32,515 nt of DNA from Variovorax sp. (GCA_017744935.1 JAGIAI010000030.1:60611-93125); one strand, 5' to 3'. Counted from the stretch's first letter, positions 10,899-19,732 are shown. The notes: generated by a model from the sequence alone, not told the origin. A program made the numbers and translations.

Positions 10899-11008
10899 GG
10901 AGAAATCCTTTGGGGGTGGTCGATTCGCGTGAATCCGGGGCAGCGTTTAAGCTTTCCGGTTCGCTTGAATTTTACCGGCCGCGCCCGCACCTTTTCCGAG
11001 TCCACGCC
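10899..11008. promoter_or_regulatory. Divergent promoter gap between tyrB and uvrB
   Basis: This 110-base gap must hold the start signals of both genes. It contains a dyad GATTC-GCGT-GAATC (10922-10935) and a second pair CCGGT/ACCGG around an AT-rich centre (about 10956-10978). I see no clear -35/-10 pair, and no CTGT-N8-ACAG LexA box. Confidence 0.4.
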
Positions 11009-13141
11009 ATGCCAGAAGCCTCCCAAGCCATTCCAGAGTCGCAGAACGCCGAGTCCATAGGGCCCGTGAAGCAGGGCGAATTCGTCAGGTTCCCGGGATC
11101 GCCGTTCGAGCTCTATCAACCGTATCCGCCTGCTGGGGACCAGCCCACGGCGATCGCGGGCCTGGTCGAAGGTGTGCAGGACGGCGAGGTTTTCCAGACG
11201 CTCCTGGGTGTGACCGGCTCCGGCAAGACGTACACCATGGCAAACGTGATCGCCCGCCTGGGCCGGCCTGCGATCGTCTTCGCGCCCAACAAGACACTGG
11301 CGGCGCAGCTCTACAGCGAGTTCCGCGAATTCTTTCCGAAGAACGCCGTGGAGTACTTCGTCAGCTACTACGACTACTACCAGCCTGAAGCCTATGTCCC
11401 CCAGCGGGACCTGTTCATCGAGAAGGACAGCTCGATCAACGAGCACATCGAGCAGATGCGCCTTTCGGCCACTAAGAGCGTGCTGGAGCGGCGCGACACG
11501 GTGATCGTGGCAACCGTGAGTGCCATTTACGGCATCGGCACGCCCGAGGACTACACGCAGATGCGCTTTATCATGCGGCAGGGCGACAAGATCGGGCAGC
11601 GCGATGTGATCGGGCGGCTGATCCGAATGCAGTACACGCGCAATGAGCAAGATTTTGCGCGCGGGACCTTCCGCGTGCGCGGCGACACCATCGACATCTT
11701 CCCGGCGGAGCACAGTGAGCTCGCGATCCGCGTCGAGCTGTTCGATGACGAAATCGAGTCGCTGCAGCTTTTCGACCCGCTCACAGGGCGTATCCGCCAG
11801 AAGATCCCTCGTTTCACTGTCTATCCGTCGAGCCATTACGTGACGCCGCGCGACAAGGTGCTGCGCGCAGTCGAGACCATCAAGCTCGAGCTGGACGAGC
11901 GTCTCAAGTTTTTCGTGGCGGAAGGCAAGTTGGTCGAAGCGCAGCGCCTCGAACAGCGGACGCGCTTCGACCTCGAAATGCTGGCGGAAATCGGGCACTG
12001 CAAGGGGATCGAGAACTACACGCGGCATCTCTCGGGCGCCGCGCCCGGCGATCCACCGGCCACGTTGACCGATTACTTGCCGAAGGACGCGTTGATGTTC
12101 CTCGACGAGAGCCATCAGATGATCGGCCAACTCAGCGCCATGTACAACGGCGACCGTGCGCGCAAGACCACGCTCGTCGAATACGGGTTTCGCCTTCCGT
12201 CCGCACTGGACAACCGCCCTCTCAAATTCGAGGAGTTCGAACACCGGATGCGGCAGTGCATCTTCGTTTCGGCCACGCCTGCCCAGTACGAGAAGGACAA
12301 CGCCGGGAATGTCGTGGAGCAATTGGTTCGGCCGACAGGCTTGATTGATCCTGAGGTGGAAGTCCGACCCGCGACCCATCAGGTGGACGATGTGCTGCAG
12401 GAGATCCGCCTGCGCGTTGAGAAGAGCGAGCGGGTGCTAATTACCACGCTGACCAAGCGGATGGCCGAGCAGCTCACGGATTACCTCGTCGACAACGGCG
12501 TCAAGGTGCGCTATCTGCACAGCGACGTGGACACGGTGGAGCGGGTCGAGATCCTGCGCGACCTGCGTCTCGGCGCTTTCGATGTGCTGGTCGGCATCAA
12601 CCTGCTTCGCGAGGGGCTGGATATTCCGGAGGTGTCGCTGGTGGCGATCCTGGACGCCGACAAGGAAGGCTTCCTGCGGGCGGAGCGCTCGCTCATTCAG
12701 ACAATCGGACGGGCGGCGCGCAACTTGAACGGCAAGGCGATCCTCTACGCGGACCGAATCACGGATTCGATGAGGAAGGCGATCGACGAAACCGAGCGTC
12801 GCCGGGCACGCCAGATCGCCTACAACGAGGCCCACGGCATCACGCCAAGGAGCATCGTGAAGCAGGTGCGCGACCTGATCGACGGGGTCTACAGCGAAAA
12901 ATCGAGCAAAGAATCGGCGAAGCGCGACCTGGAGCGGGCCAAAGTGGAGGACATGTCCGAGAAGGACATCGCACGCGAAATCAAGCGCCTCGAAAAGACG
13001 ATGCTGGAGCACGCACGCAGTCTCGAATTCGAGAAAGCGGCGCGGGTTCGCGACCAACTGGCGCTGCTGAGGGAGCAGGCCTTCGGGGGGCCTGGGCACG
13101 ACAATATCGCGCCGTTGGGCGCCGGCGGTCCGGCCGCCTGA
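11009..13141 (+). CDS. uvrB: Excinuclease ABC subunit B
   Basis: A 710-residue UvrB, the damage-verification helicase-like subunit of nucleotide excision repair; it works with UvrA and UvrC, not encoded here. Walker A GVTGSGKT is at residues 67-74. The beta-hairpin region shows [12 protein letters not shown], motif II is MFLDESHQM, the helicase motifs [18 protein letters not shown] and QTIGRAARN are intact, and the C-terminal UVR domain ([27 protein letters not shown]) is present. The ATG at 11009 gives an N-terminal extension of about 25 residues compared with the E. coli protein (673 residues); a later start just before [14 protein letters not shown] is not available as ATG. No SOS box is visible upstream, so LexA control is not supported here. 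Confidence 0.97.
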   Translation: MPEASQAIPESQNAESIGPVKQGEFVRFPGSPFELYQPYPPAGDQPTAIAGLVEGVQDGEVFQTLLGVTGSGKTYTMANVIARLGRPAIVFAPNKTLAAQLYSEFREFFPKNAVEYFVSYYDYYQPEAYVPQRDLFIEKDSSINEHIEQMRLSATKSVLERRDTVIVATVSAIYGIGTPEDYTQMRFIMRQGDKIGQRDVIGRLIRMQYTRNEQDFARGTFRVRGDTIDIFPAEHSELAIRVELFDDEIESLQLFDPLTGRIRQKIPRFTVYPSSHYVTPRDKVLRAVETIKLELDERLKFFVAEGKLVEAQRLEQRTRFDLEMLAEIGHCKGIENYTRHLSGAAPGDPPATLTDYLPKDALMFLDESHQMIGQLSAMYNGDRARKTTLVEYGFRLPSALDNRPLKFEEFEHRMRQCIFVSATPAQYEKDNAGNVVEQLVRPTGLIDPEVEVRPATHQVDDVLQEIRLRVEKSERVLITTLTKRMAEQLTDYLVDNGVKVRYLHSDVDTVERVEILRDLRLGAFDVLVGINLLREGLDIPEVSLVAILDADKEGFLRAERSLIQTIGRAARNLNGKAILYADRITDSMRKAIDETERRRARQIAYNEAHGITPRSIVKQVRDLIDGVYSEKSSKESAKRDLERAKVEDMSEKDIAREIKRLEKTMLEHARSLEFEKAARVRDQLALLREQAFGGPGHDNIAPLGAGGPAA

Positions 13142-13144
13142 GAC

Positions 13145-13188
13145 TGCTCGGCCCTGCAATCGGGTTTACCCGAGCACATACCAGGGCC
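13145..13188 (+). terminator. Nested hairpins after uvrB
   Basis: GGCCCTG (13150-13156) pairs with CAGGGCC (13182-13188), enclosing a small CGGG-TTTA-CCCG hairpin (13161-13172). A competing pair, TGCTCGG (13145-13151) with CCGAGCA (13170-13176), overlaps both and cannot form at the same time. The larger stem is followed by only TTCT, so it would be a weak intrinsic terminator for uvrB. Confidence 0.45.
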
Positions 13189-13193
13189 TTCTG

Positions 13194-13217
13194 ATATACT
13201 TGAGCGAAATACTCAAC
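13194..13217 (+). promoter_or_regulatory. iscR: Candidate IscR operator/promoter of the isc operon
   Basis: The sequence contains ATACTTGA, then an A-rich centre, then TACTCAAC; the arms TTGAG (13200-13204) and CTCAA (13212-13216) form a perfect dyad with a 7-base spacer. This resembles type 1 IscR sites, which in other proteobacteria overlap the iscR promoter and mediate repression by [2Fe-2S] IscR. TATACT (13195-13200) inside it could be the -10 hexamer. It lies 140 bases upstream of iscR. The match is by eye to a remembered consensus. Confidence 0.6.
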
Positions 13218-13356
13218 AAACAAGAAACTTCGCGATGAAGGGCCGACTCCCATTCACTGGTTCGCCAGTCGAGCAGGGTCGGGCAGGGCGGAGACGACGT
13301 CACCGAGGCCTCTGGTCGCGGTGTCATTTCAACGGTAAGCACTCAAGGAGCTTGCG

Positions 13357-13893
13357 ATGCGTCTCACTACCAAAGGCCGCTTTGCGGTGACAGCCATGAT
13401 CGATCTGGCGCTGCGCCAGAACACCGGTCCGGTCACTTTGGCCGCAATCAGCCAGCGGCAGCAGATTTCGTTGTCCTATCTGGAGCAGCTGTTCGGCAAG
13501 CTGCGCCGTCATGAGCTGGTCGAATCGACCCGCGGTCCGGGCGGCGGCTATTCTCTGGGACGCAAGGCTTCGGATATCACCGTGGCCGACATCATTGTTT
13601 CCGTCGATGAGCCCATCGATGCCACCCAGTGCGGCGGCAAGGAAAACTGCCTCGGCGAAGCGGGCCGCTGCATGACGCACGAGCTCTGGGCATCGCTGAA
13701 CCAGCGCATGGTCGAGTTCCTCGATTCGGTCACTTTGCAGAAGCTGGTGGACGACCAGATTGCCAAGGGCGTGCAGATCGAGAACAAGCCCGCCGTCAAG
13801 CGCGCGATCTCGAGCCAGCCGGTCGTCAAGCCGATTCGGGTCAATGCGCCCAATTCGGTGTTCGCGCTGGGCAACGCCTTCGCGAAGTCCTGA
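13357..13893 (+). CDS. iscR: Fe-S cluster-sensing regulator IscR (Rrf2 family)
   Basis: A 178-residue Rrf2-type winged-helix regulator. The N-terminus [18 protein letters not shown] and the recognition region [29 protein letters not shown] are characteristic. The [2Fe-2S] ligands are Cys92, Cys98 and Cys105 plus probably His108 (CMTHELW). The last spacing is one residue longer than the Cys92-Cys98-Cys104-His107 pattern of E. coli. It represses its own operon when clusters are plentiful. AGGAG sits 8 bases before the ATG. It is the first gene of the isc operon and is followed by a strong hairpin in the 71-base gap before iscS. Confidence 0.95.
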   Translation: MRLTTKGRFAVTAMIDLALRQNTGPVTLAAISQRQQISLSYLEQLFGKLRRHELVESTRGPGGGYSLGRKASDITVADIIVSVDEPIDATQCGGKENCLGEAGRCMTHELWASLNQRMVEFLDSVTLQKLVDDQIAKGVQIENKPAVKRAISSQPVVKPIRVNAPNSVFALGNAFAKS

Positions 13894-13895
13894 GT

Positions 13896-13923
13896 ACGAA
13901 GGCGCCTGCGGGCGCCCATTCGT
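13896..13923 (+). promoter_or_regulatory. Intercistronic hairpin between iscR and iscS
   Basis: ACGAA-GGCGCC (13896-13906) pairs with GGCGCC-TTCGT (13911-13923, two bulged bases CA) around a TGCG loop, giving eleven base pairs. There is no T-tract, so it is unlikely to stop transcription. In E. coli a strong structure at the same place protects the iscR fragment when the downstream iscSUA mRNA is degraded; a similar role is inferred. Confidence 0.6.
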
Positions 13924-13964
13924 CGCACACAAAGAATCAAACCCCACGACAGCCCGAGCCAGCC

Positions 13965-15185
13965 ATGGACGTCACTCCTCATTTCCCGATCTACCTTGAC
14001 TACGGCGCGACGACGCCGGTCGATCCGCGCGTCGTCGACGCGATGATTCCGTGGTTGCGCGAGCACTTCGGCAACCCGGCATCGCGCAGCCACGCTTGGG
14101 GTTGGGAAGCCGAGGAGGCCGTCGAGAAGGCGCGCGGCTTCGTGGCGGAGCTGATCGGCGCAGATCCCCGCGAGATCGTGTGGACGTCTGGCGCGACCGA
14201 ATCGAACAATCTCGCGCTGAAGGGCGCCGCCCATTTCTACAAGGGGAAGGGCAAGCACCTGATCACGGTGAAGACTGAGCACAAGGCCGTGCTCGACACG
14301 ATGCGCGAACTCGAACGCCAGGGGTTCGAAGTCACCTATCTCGACGTTCAGGAAGACGGTCTGCTCGATATCGAGGCCTTCAAGGCGGCGATCCGGCCCG
14401 ACACCATCCTCGCTAGTGTGATGTTCGTGAACAACGAAATCGGGGTGGTCCAGGACATGGTGACTCTCGGCAATATTTGCCGCGAAAAGGGCGTGATCTT
14501 CCATGTCGATGCCGCGCAAGCCACGGGCAAGGTCGACATCGATGTCAAGACGCTTCCGATCGATCTCATGAGCCTGGCCTCGCACAAGACGTACGGCCCG
14601 AAAGGCATCGGCGCTCTGTACGTTCGCCGCAAGCCGCGCGTGCGGCTCGAAGCGCAGATGCACGGCGGTGGTCATGAACGCGGCATGCGGTCCGGCACGC
14701 TGCCCACGCACCAGATCGTCGGCATGGGCGAAGCGTTCCGCCTCGCCAAGCTCGAAATGAAGGAAGACATCGCTAAGGCGCGTGCGCTCCAGCAACGCCT
14801 GCTTGATGGCCTGAAGGACGTCGAACAAGTCTTCATCAATGGCGACCTCGAGCACCGCGTGCCGCACAACCTGAACATGAGCTTCAACTACGTCGAAGGC
14901 GAGTCGTTGATCATGGGCATCAAGGGGTTGGCAGTGTCCAGTGGCTCCGCCTGTACCTCGGCCAGCCTCGAGCCCAGTTACGTGCTGCGCGCGCTGGGCC
15001 GCAGCGACGAACTGGCCCATAGCAGCCTGCGCATGACGATCGGGCGCTTCACGACCGAGGAAGAGATCGACTATGCGATCTCGACCATCAAGCACAACGT
15101 TGCCAAGCTCCGTGAACTGAGCCCGCTCTGGGAAATGTTCCAGGATGGCATCGATCTGAACACGATCCAGTGGTCGGCTCACTAA
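13965..15185 (+). CDS. iscS: Cysteine desulfurase IscS
   Basis: A 406-residue class V aminotransferase-fold enzyme that takes sulfur from cysteine and delivers it as a persulfide to Isc[15 protein letters not shown] is at the N-terminus, the PLP lysine is Lys208 in [14 protein letters not shown], and the persulfide-carrying cysteine is Cys330 in [21 protein letters not shown]. The C-terminus ends in WSAH. The length is close to the 404 residues of E. coli IscS. The ATG at 13965 matches the family start; the upstream frame overlaps iscR antiphase and is not coding, and the Shine-Dalgarno sequence is poor. It is followed by iscU after 18 bases. Confidence 0.97.
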   Translation: MDVTPHFPIYLDYGATTPVDPRVVDAMIPWLREHFGNPASRSHAWGWEAEEAVEKARGFVAELIGADPREIVWTSGATESNNLALKGAAHFYKGKGKHLITVKTEHKAVLDTMRELERQGFEVTYLDVQEDGLLDIEAFKAAIRPDTILASVMFVNNEIGVVQDMVTLGNICREKGVIFHVDAAQATGKVDIDVKTLPIDLMSLASHKTYGPKGIGALYVRRKPRVRLEAQMHGGGHERGMRSGTLPTHQIVGMGEAFRLAKLEMKEDIAKARALQQRLLDGLKDVEQVFINGDLEHRVPHNLNMSFNYVEGESLIMGIKGLAVSSGSACTSASLEPSYVLRALGRSDELAHSSLRMTIGRFTTEEEIDYAISTIKHNVAKLRELSPLWEMFQDGIDLNTIQWSAH

Positions 15186-15203
15186 AAATCCAAGAGGTAC
15201 CCC

Positions 15204-15617
15204 ATGGCTTATTCATCGAAGGTCATTGACCACTACGAAAACCCCCGCAATGTCGGCTCCTTCGAAAAGGGTGACACCACGGTGGGCACTGGCATGGTCG
15301 GCGCGCCGGCATGCGGCGACGTCATGAAGCTGCAGATCAAGGTCAACCCAGAAACCGGTGTGATCGAAGATGCGCGCTTCAAGACCTACGGCTGCGGTTC
15401 GGCAATCGCTTCCTCTTCGCTCGTGACCGAATGGGTCAAGGGCAAGACGCTCGACGAAGCCGCCGCACTGAAGAACGCGCAGATCGCCGAAGAGCTGGCG
15501 CTGCCGCCGGTCAAGATTCACTGCTCGATCCTCGCGGAAGATGCGATCAAGGCGGCCGTCAGCGACTACAAGGCCAAGCATGACGCCGCCACGAAGGCGG
15601 CGGAGGCCGCTCACTGA
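15204..15617 (+). CDS. iscU: Fe-S cluster assembly scaffold IscU
   Basis: A 137-residue scaffold on which the [2Fe-2S] cluster is built before HscA/HscB-driven transfer. Cluster ligands are Cys37 (with Asp39, ACGDVM), Cys64 ([11 protein letters not shown]) and Cys107 ([12 protein letters not shown]); numbering after residue 49 is one higher than in E. coli because of a one-residue insertion. The HscA-recognition motif LPPVK is at residues 100-104. AGAGG lies about 8 bases before the ATG. The stop is one base before the iscA start. The C-terminal tail is Ala- and Lys-rich. Confidence 0.98.
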   Translation: MAYSSKVIDHYENPRNVGSFEKGDTTVGTGMVGAPACGDVMKLQIKVNPETGVIEDARFKTYGCGSAIASSSLVTEWVKGKTLDEAAALKNAQIAEELALPPVKIHCSILAEDAIKAAVSDYKAKHDAATKAAEAAH

Positions 15618-15618
15618 C

Positions 15619-15942
15619 ATGGCTGTGACCCTGACCGAATCCGCCGCGCGCCACGTGACCCGCTACCTCGGAAAGCGAGGCAAGGGCGTGGGGGTGCGGC
15701 TGGGTGTCAAGACCACCGGCTGTTCGGGCCTGGCCTACAAGCTCGAATATGTCGATGAGCTTTCGCCCGAAGACGTGGTGTTCGAAGACCACGGTGTGAA
15801 GGTGCTGGTCGACCCCAAAAGTCTCGCCTACCTTGACGGAACCCAACTCGACTTCGTCCGCGAAGGCCTCAATGAGGGTTTCAAGTTCAACAACCCGAAC
15901 GAACGCGACCGCTGTGGGTGCGGCGAGAGCTTCCGCATCTGA
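15619..15942 (+). CDS. iscA: Fe-S cluster assembly A-type carrier IscA
   Basis: A 107-residue HesB/IscA family carrier. The three conserved cysteines are at the standard positions: Cys35 (TTGCSGLAY), Cys99 and Cys101 (DRCGCGESF). The protein binds iron or clusters and passes them to apoproteins, especially [4Fe-4S] targets. The ATG at 15619 follows the iscU TGA by one base, which indicates translational coupling. It is the last gene before the terminator-like hairpin that separates the core assembly genes from the chaperone genes. Confidence 0.97.
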   Translation: MAVTLTESAARHVTRYLGKRGKGVGVRLGVKTTGCSGLAYKLEYVDELSPEDVVFEDHGVKVLVDPKSLAYLDGTQLDFVREGLNEGFKFNNPNERDRCGCGESFRI

Positions 15943-15963
15943 TTTCACCCGGCCTTGAGCCCG

Positions 15964-15996
15964 AGCCGCCACCATGTCATGTGCTGGCGGCTTTTT
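15964..15996 (+). terminator. Intrinsic terminator-like hairpin between iscA and hscB
   Basis: AGCCGCCA (15964-15971) and TGGCGGCT (15985-15992) form a perfect 8-base-pair stem with a 13-base loop, followed at once by TTTTA; the stem-end T makes a run of five. It starts 22 bases after the iscA stop and ends 6 bases before the hscB ATG. Since hscB, hscA and fdx have no obvious promoter of their own here, partial read-through is likely, lowering their expression relative to iscSUA. Confidence 0.75.
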
Positions 15997-16002
15997 AGCG
16001 CC

Positions 16003-16521
16003 ATGAACCTGACCGATACCGACTTCGACCTGTTTGCCGTCCCGGCGACTTTTGCGCAGGACCGCGCGGCGCTGGACAACCGCTGGAAGGAGCTTCAGCG
16101 CGAAGCACACCCGGACCGCTTTGCAGCCCAGGGCGCCGCGGCGCAACGGGTTGCCATGCAATGGTCGGTTCGCATCAATGAGGCCTACCAGCGGCTCAAG
16201 GACCCCATCAAGCGTGCGACTTACCTTTGTGAGCTGAACGGCGCACCGGTCAATGCCGAGAACAACACGGCGATGCCACCGGACTTCCTGATGCACCAGA
16301 TTGCCTGGCGTGAAGAGCTCGAGGAGGCCGAGGACGATGCCGCAATCGAGAAACTCCGCGGGGAAGTCGAGGCCGGCCGTACCCGTGCGTTGTCGTCGCT
16401 CGACTGGCTCATCGACGAGAAGGGCGACTACCTGTCCGCGGCAAAGCAGATCAGAGCCCTCATGTTCATTGAGCGCTTTGCCCATGACATCGAAGTCAAG
16501 TCGGACCAGTTGGGACAATAG
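16003..16521 (+). CDS. hscB: Fe-S assembly co-chaperone HscB
   Basis: A 172-residue J-domain co-chaperone that brings IscU to HscA and stimulates its ATPase. The N-terminal J domain ([19 protein letters not shown]) holds the HPD motif at residues 36-38 (REAHPDRF). The C-terminal three-helix domain that binds IscU includes [20 protein letters not shown]. The usual length is about 170. The ATG at 16003 is chosen because the family begins [11 protein letters not shown]; the upstream in-frame ATG at 15955 would lie inside the terminator region. The TAG stop is 4 bases ahead of the hscA ATG. Confidence 0.95.
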   Translation: MNLTDTDFDLFAVPATFAQDRAALDNRWKELQREAHPDRFAAQGAAAQRVAMQWSVRINEAYQRLKDPIKRATYLCELNGAPVNAENNTAMPPDFLMHQIAWREELEEAEDDAAIEKLRGEVEAGRTRALSSLDWLIDEKGDYLSAAKQIRALMFIERFAHDIEVKSDQLGQ

Positions 16522-16525
16522 AGCG

Positions 16526-18382
16526 ATGGCATTGCTTCAGATTTCAGAACCCGGCCAGGCGCCCGACCCGCACCAGCGCCGCATTGCCGTCGGCATAGAC
16601 CTCGGTACGACGCATTCGCTCGTCGCCGCCGTTCGCAACGGGGTGGCCGAGTGCCTGCCGGACGGAGACGGGCGGGTGATCCTGCCGTCCGCCGTACGCT
16701 ATCTCGACAAGGACCGCCGCCAGATCGGCTTCGACGCCCTGGCAGCGCGCGCCGAAGATCCCGCGAACGTCATCACTTCGGTCAAACGTCTCATGGGGCG
16801 TGGTGTTCAGGACATCGGCAATCGCGATGCGATGGCCTACCACCTCACGGACGAAGCCGGCATGGTCCGCGTCCTGACCGCAGCGGGCGTGAAGTCGCCC
16901 ATCGAGGTCAGCGCCGAGATTCTCGCCACGCTGCGTTACCGCGCCGAAGACACTTTCAACGACGATCTGTACGGTGCGGTGATCACCGTCCCCGCGTACT
17001 TCGACGAGGGCCAGCGCCAGGCGACCAAGGATGCCGCACAGCTCGCCGGCCTCAATGTCCTGCGTCTCATCAGCGAACCGACAGCGGCCGCGATCGCTTA
17101 CGGGCTCGACAACGCGAGCGAGGGCGTCTATGCGGTCTACGACCTCGGCGGTGGCACGTTCGACATCTCGATCCTGCGGTTGACGCAGGGCGTCTTCGAA
17201 GTGATTGCAACCGGTGGTGATTCGGCCCTGGGGGGCGACGACTACGACGACGCGCTGGCTGATTTTGTTCTCGCGCGGACGGGTCTCAAGGCAAGCAGCG
17301 ACGCCGACAAGGCTGCCATGCTCGTGGCCGCAAGGGCGACCAAGGAAGCGCTTTCTTCAGCGGATTCGGCGGTCTTCTCGGCCCATCTTCAGGCGGGGCA
17401 GATTCAATTTGAAGTGCTGCGAGAGCAATTCGAAGCGGCGACTGAAAAGCTCACTGCGCGCACCATTGCATCGGTCCGCAAGGCACTGCGCGACGCGCGG
17501 CTCCAGCCGGACGAACTCAAGGGCATCGTGCTGGTCGGGGGCGCGACGCGCATGCCGCAGATCCGCAACGCGGTCGGCAGGTTCTTCGGCCGCGATCCGC
17601 TGATCAACCTGAATCCCGATGAGGTCGTTGCCCTCGGTGCTTCGATCCAAGCGAATCAGCTGGCCGGCAATGGCGGCGCCGACGACCTCCTGCTGCTCGA
17701 CGTGATCCCGCTCTCGCTGGGCATCGAGACCATGGGTGGACTCGTCGAGCGCATCGTGCCCCGCAACCAGACCATTCCGACGGCAATGGCGCAGGACTTC
17801 ACGACTTACGTGGATGGCCAGACCGCTTTGGCGCTCCACGTCGTCCAGGGCGAGCGCGACCTCGTCGCTGACTGCCGTAGCCTCGCGCGTTTCGAATTGC
17901 GCGGCATTCCGCCGATGGCGGCCGGTGCTGCGCGGATTCGCGTCACCTTCACCGTCGACGCCGACGGGCTGTTGAGCGTCAGCGCCAAGGAGCAGGGCAG
18001 CGGTGTGGAGGCAAGCGTCGCAGTCAAGCCTTCCTATGGGCTCTCAGATGATCAGATCGCCACGATGCTGCAAGAGAGCTTCTCCACTGCGCAGCAGGAC
18101 ATGCAGGCCCGCGCGCTCGTGGAAGCTCGCGTGGACGCCGACCGCATGCTGCTGGCGACGCAGAGCGCGCTGGATGCCGATGGCGCGCTCCTGTCCGCGG
18201 ACGAGCGCGAAGGCATCGACACGCTGATGGATGCTCTGCGCCGCGCCCAGTCATCGGGTGACGCCGCGGTGATCGAGGCCGCGACCAAGGCGCTCGCCGA
18301 TGGAACCGAATCCTTTGCCGCCCGGCGCATGAATGCCGGTATCACGCGCGCGCTCGCGGGCCGCCAGATCGAGTCCCTCTAG
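16526..18382 (+). CDS. hscA: Fe-S assembly Hsp70 chaperone HscA
   Basis: A 618-residue specialised Hsp70 that recognises LPPVK on IscU and drives cluster release. The nucleotide-binding domain shows [15 protein letters not shown] (phosphate 1), [14 protein letters not shown] (phosphate 2), and [15 protein letters not shown] (adenosine). [15 protein letters not shown] is the conserved segment before the second phosphate loop. The substrate-binding domain begins after the linker [16 protein letters not shown], and helical lid residues reach the C-terminus. The length matches E. coli HscA (616). The family feature distinguishing it from DnaK is its isc context and shorter C-terminus without the EEVKD-type tail. 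The ATG at 16526 lies 4 bases after hscB. Confidence 0.97.
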   Translation: MALLQISEPGQAPDPHQRRIAVGIDLGTTHSLVAAVRNGVAECLPDGDGRVILPSAVRYLDKDRRQIGFDALAARAEDPANVITSVKRLMGRGVQDIGNRDAMAYHLTDEAGMVRVLTAAGVKSPIEVSAEILATLRYRAEDTFNDDLYGAVITVPAYFDEGQRQATKDAAQLAGLNVLRLISEPTAAAIAYGLDNASEGVYAVYDLGGGTFDISILRLTQGVFEVIATGGDSALGGDDYDDALADFVLARTGLKASSDADKAAMLVAARATKEALSSADSAVFSAHLQAGQIQFEVLREQFEAATEKLTARTIASVRKALRDARLQPDELKGIVLVGGATRMPQIRNAVGRFFGRDPLINLNPDEVVALGASIQANQLAGNGGADDLLLLDVIPLSLGIETMGGLVERIVPRNQTIPTAMAQDFTTYVDGQTALALHVVQGERDLVADCRSLARFELRGIPPMAAGAARIRVTFTVDADGLLSVSAKEQGSGVEASVAVKPSYGLSDDQIATMLQESFSTAQQDMQARALVEARVDADRMLLATQSALDADGALLSADEREGIDTLMDALRRAQSSGDAAVIEAATKALADGTESFAARRMNAGITRALAGRQIESL

Positions 18383-18393
18383 AAGAACATTTC

Positions 18394-18732
18394 ATGCCCA
18401 CGATCAAGATCCTCCCACACGCCGAGTATTGTCCCGAGGGCGCCGAAATCACCGCGCCCGCGGGTACTTCGATCTGCGAGGCGCTGCTCGAGAACGACAT
18501 TCACATCGAGCACGCCTGCGAGATGAGTTGCGCCTGCACCACCTGCCACGTGATCGTGCGAAAGGGCGGTGAATCGTTGAACGAGGCAGAGGAAGAGGAA
18601 GAGGATCTACTCGACCGCGCCTGGGGCCTGGAGCCACAGTCGCGCCTGAGCTGCCAGGCGATCCTTGCACAATCGGACCTTACGGTGGAAATTCCGAAGT
18701 ACTCCATCAATCACGCCAAAGAAAATCATTGA
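18394..18732 (+). CDS. fdx: ISC-type [2Fe-2S] ferredoxin
   Basis: A 112-residue adrenodoxin-type ferredoxin that supplies electrons for cluster assembly. The ligand cysteines Cys42, Cys48, Cys51 and Cys87 have the same numbers as in E. coli Fdx (HACEMSCACTTCHV and LSCQAI). An acidic stretch NEAEEEEEDLLDRA at residues 63-76 is a typical partner-binding surface. A weak AGAAG precedes the ATG. The stop TGA overlaps the ATG of dnaQ by one base (TGATG). The iscX gene that follows fdx in E. coli is absent here. Confidence 0.97.
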   Translation: MPTIKILPHAEYCPEGAEITAPAGTSICEALLENDIHIEHACEMSCACTTCHVIVRKGGESLNEAEEEEEDLLDRAWGLEPQSRLSCQAILAQSDLTVEIPKYSINHAKENH

Positions 18733-19451
18733 TGACCCGGCAGATCGTCCTAGACACCGAAACCACTGGCCTCTCCGCCGAGAACGGCGACCGCATCATC
18801 GAACTGGGATGCGTCGAGCTGTTCAACCGCAAGCTCACCGGCAACGACCTGCATATCTACTTCAATCCCGAGCGCGAGAGTCATGAGGATGCGCTCAAGG
18901 TGCACGGTCTGACGACGGACTTCCTGCGCGACAAGCCCAAGTTCGGCACGTTGGCCAACGACATCGTGGAGTACCTTCGGGGTGCCGAGCTGATCATTCA
19001 TAACGCGGCGTTCGACGTGGGCTTCCTGAACAAGGAATTCGAGCTTTCGGGGCTGCCTCCGCTACGCAGTTTCGTCTCGGAGGTCACCGATACGCTGGCA
19101 ATGGCGAAATCGGTTTATCCAGGCAAGCGGAATTCGCTGGACGCGCTTTGCGACCGCTTCGGCGTGGATCGCTCCAATCGGACCTTCCACGGCGCGAAGC
19201 TGGACGCGCAATTGCTCGCGGATGTCTACATCAATCTCACGCGTGGCCAGGACGCTCTGTTGATCGACGTTGCGACCGACGAGCCGAAGCAGGGTGCTGT
19301 CGTGATCGTTGACCTGCGCACGTTTGAGCTGCCGGTGCTCGTTGCCGCCGAGCATGAACTGGCCGCACACGAGGAGGTGCTGGTGCAGCTCGATAAAAGT
19401 AGCAACGGTCGGACGCTATTTCGCAAGATGAGCGAAATGGCTGTGGCATAA
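18732..19451 (+). CDS. dnaQ: DNA polymerase III epsilon subunit (3'-5' proofreading exonuclease)
   Basis: A 239-residue DEDDh exonuclease that proofreads for the replicative polymerase. Exo I is IVLDTETTG with Asp8 and Glu10; Exo II is HNAAFDVGFLN with Asp95; Exo III is FHGAKLDAQLLADVY with His153 and Asp158. A C-terminal segment following a variable linker (LFRKMSEMAVA) would contact the alpha subunit. I chose the ATG at 18732, which shares its A with the fdx stop; the frame continues one codon upstream to a TTG that is less likely. The overlap places replication proofreading under isc operon transcription, unless an internal promoter exists. Confidence 0.95.
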   Translation: MTRQIVLDTETTGLSAENGDRIIELGCVELFNRKLTGNDLHIYFNPERESHEDALKVHGLTTDFLRDKPKFGTLANDIVEYLRGAELIIHNAAFDVGFLNKEFELSGLPPLRSFVSEVTDTLAMAKSVYPGKRNSLDALCDRFGVDRSNRTFHGAKLDAQLLADVYINLTRGQDALLIDVATDEPKQGAVVIVDLRTFELPVLVAAEHELAAHEEVLVQLDKSSNGRTLFRKMSEMAVA

Positions 19452-19459
19452 TCGCAGGC

Positions 19460-19479
19460 TTCGCACCGAACGGTACGAA
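19460..19479. promoter_or_regulatory. Dyad in the gap between dnaQ and tRNA-Val
   Basis: TTCG-CA-CCG and CGG-TA-CGAA form an almost perfect palindrome (eight pairs, one mismatch) 36 bases before the tRNA gene. It is followed by an A-run on the plus strand, so it is not a plus-strand terminator. It could be an operator or part of the tRNA promoter region; no function is established. Confidence 0.25.
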
Positions 19480-19515
19480 AAAGATCGATAGCGCTGGCAC
19501 CCTCGTCGGCGCTTC

Positions 19516-19590
19516 GGGCGGTTAGCTCAGGGGTAGAGCACAGCATTCACACTGCTGGGGTCGCAGGTTCGAAGCCTGCACCGCCCACCA
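19516..19590 (+). tRNA. tRNA-Val (anticodon CAC)
   Basis: A complete 75-base cloverleaf can be folded by eye. Acceptor stem GGGCGGT (19516-19522) pairs with ACCGCCC (19580-19586). The D stem is GCTC/GAGC. The anticodon stem CAGCA/TGCTG encloses loop TTCACAC, with anticodon CAC at 19548-19550, decoding the valine codon GUG. The T arm is GCAGG-TTCGAAG-CCTGC. Discriminator A and an encoded CCA (19588-19590) finish the gene. No strong terminator follows. Confidence 0.95.
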
Positions 19591-19705
19591 ATTTCCCCCC
19601 CTCCTGTTTCTACGCTTCCGGCAGCATGGCTGCGAAGCAGTGGCGAGTGTGTGTCCGCATTCGAGCAGTTGGCCTGTTGCATGACGTCTTCGCCTCCCGT
19701 AGAAC

Positions 19706-19732
19706 GACGGTTGTGGTTGAAGGAGAACCGTC
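19706..19732 (+). promoter_or_regulatory. Hairpin presenting the ribosome binding site of the small proline-rich ORF
   Basis: GACGGTT (19706-19712) and AACCGTC (19726-19732) form a perfect 7-base-pair stem whose 13-base loop contains the Shine-Dalgarno sequence AAGGAG (19720-19725); the start codon follows the stem directly. The same DNA dyad could instead be an operator. Translational control is inferred from position alone. Confidence 0.5.

Noticed and set aside
10899..11008. Possible SOS (LexA) box ahead of uvrB
   Set aside because: No CTGT-N8-ACAG or close variant is present; the gap holds neither CTGT nor ACAG.
10754..12379. A 541-codon minus-strand frame opposite uvrB that also crosses the tyrB start
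   Set aside because: It overlaps two well-supported genes and the divergent promoter gap, and shows no domain.
13548..15182. A 544-codon minus-strand open frame opposite iscR and iscS
   Set aside because: Both sense genes carry catalytic and ligand residues; the antisense product has no recognisable domain.
19516..19590. tRNA-Val as an integration (att) site for a genomic island
   Set aside because: No integrase gene follows, no partial tRNA copy was seen downstream in the window, and the adjacent genes look like core genes.
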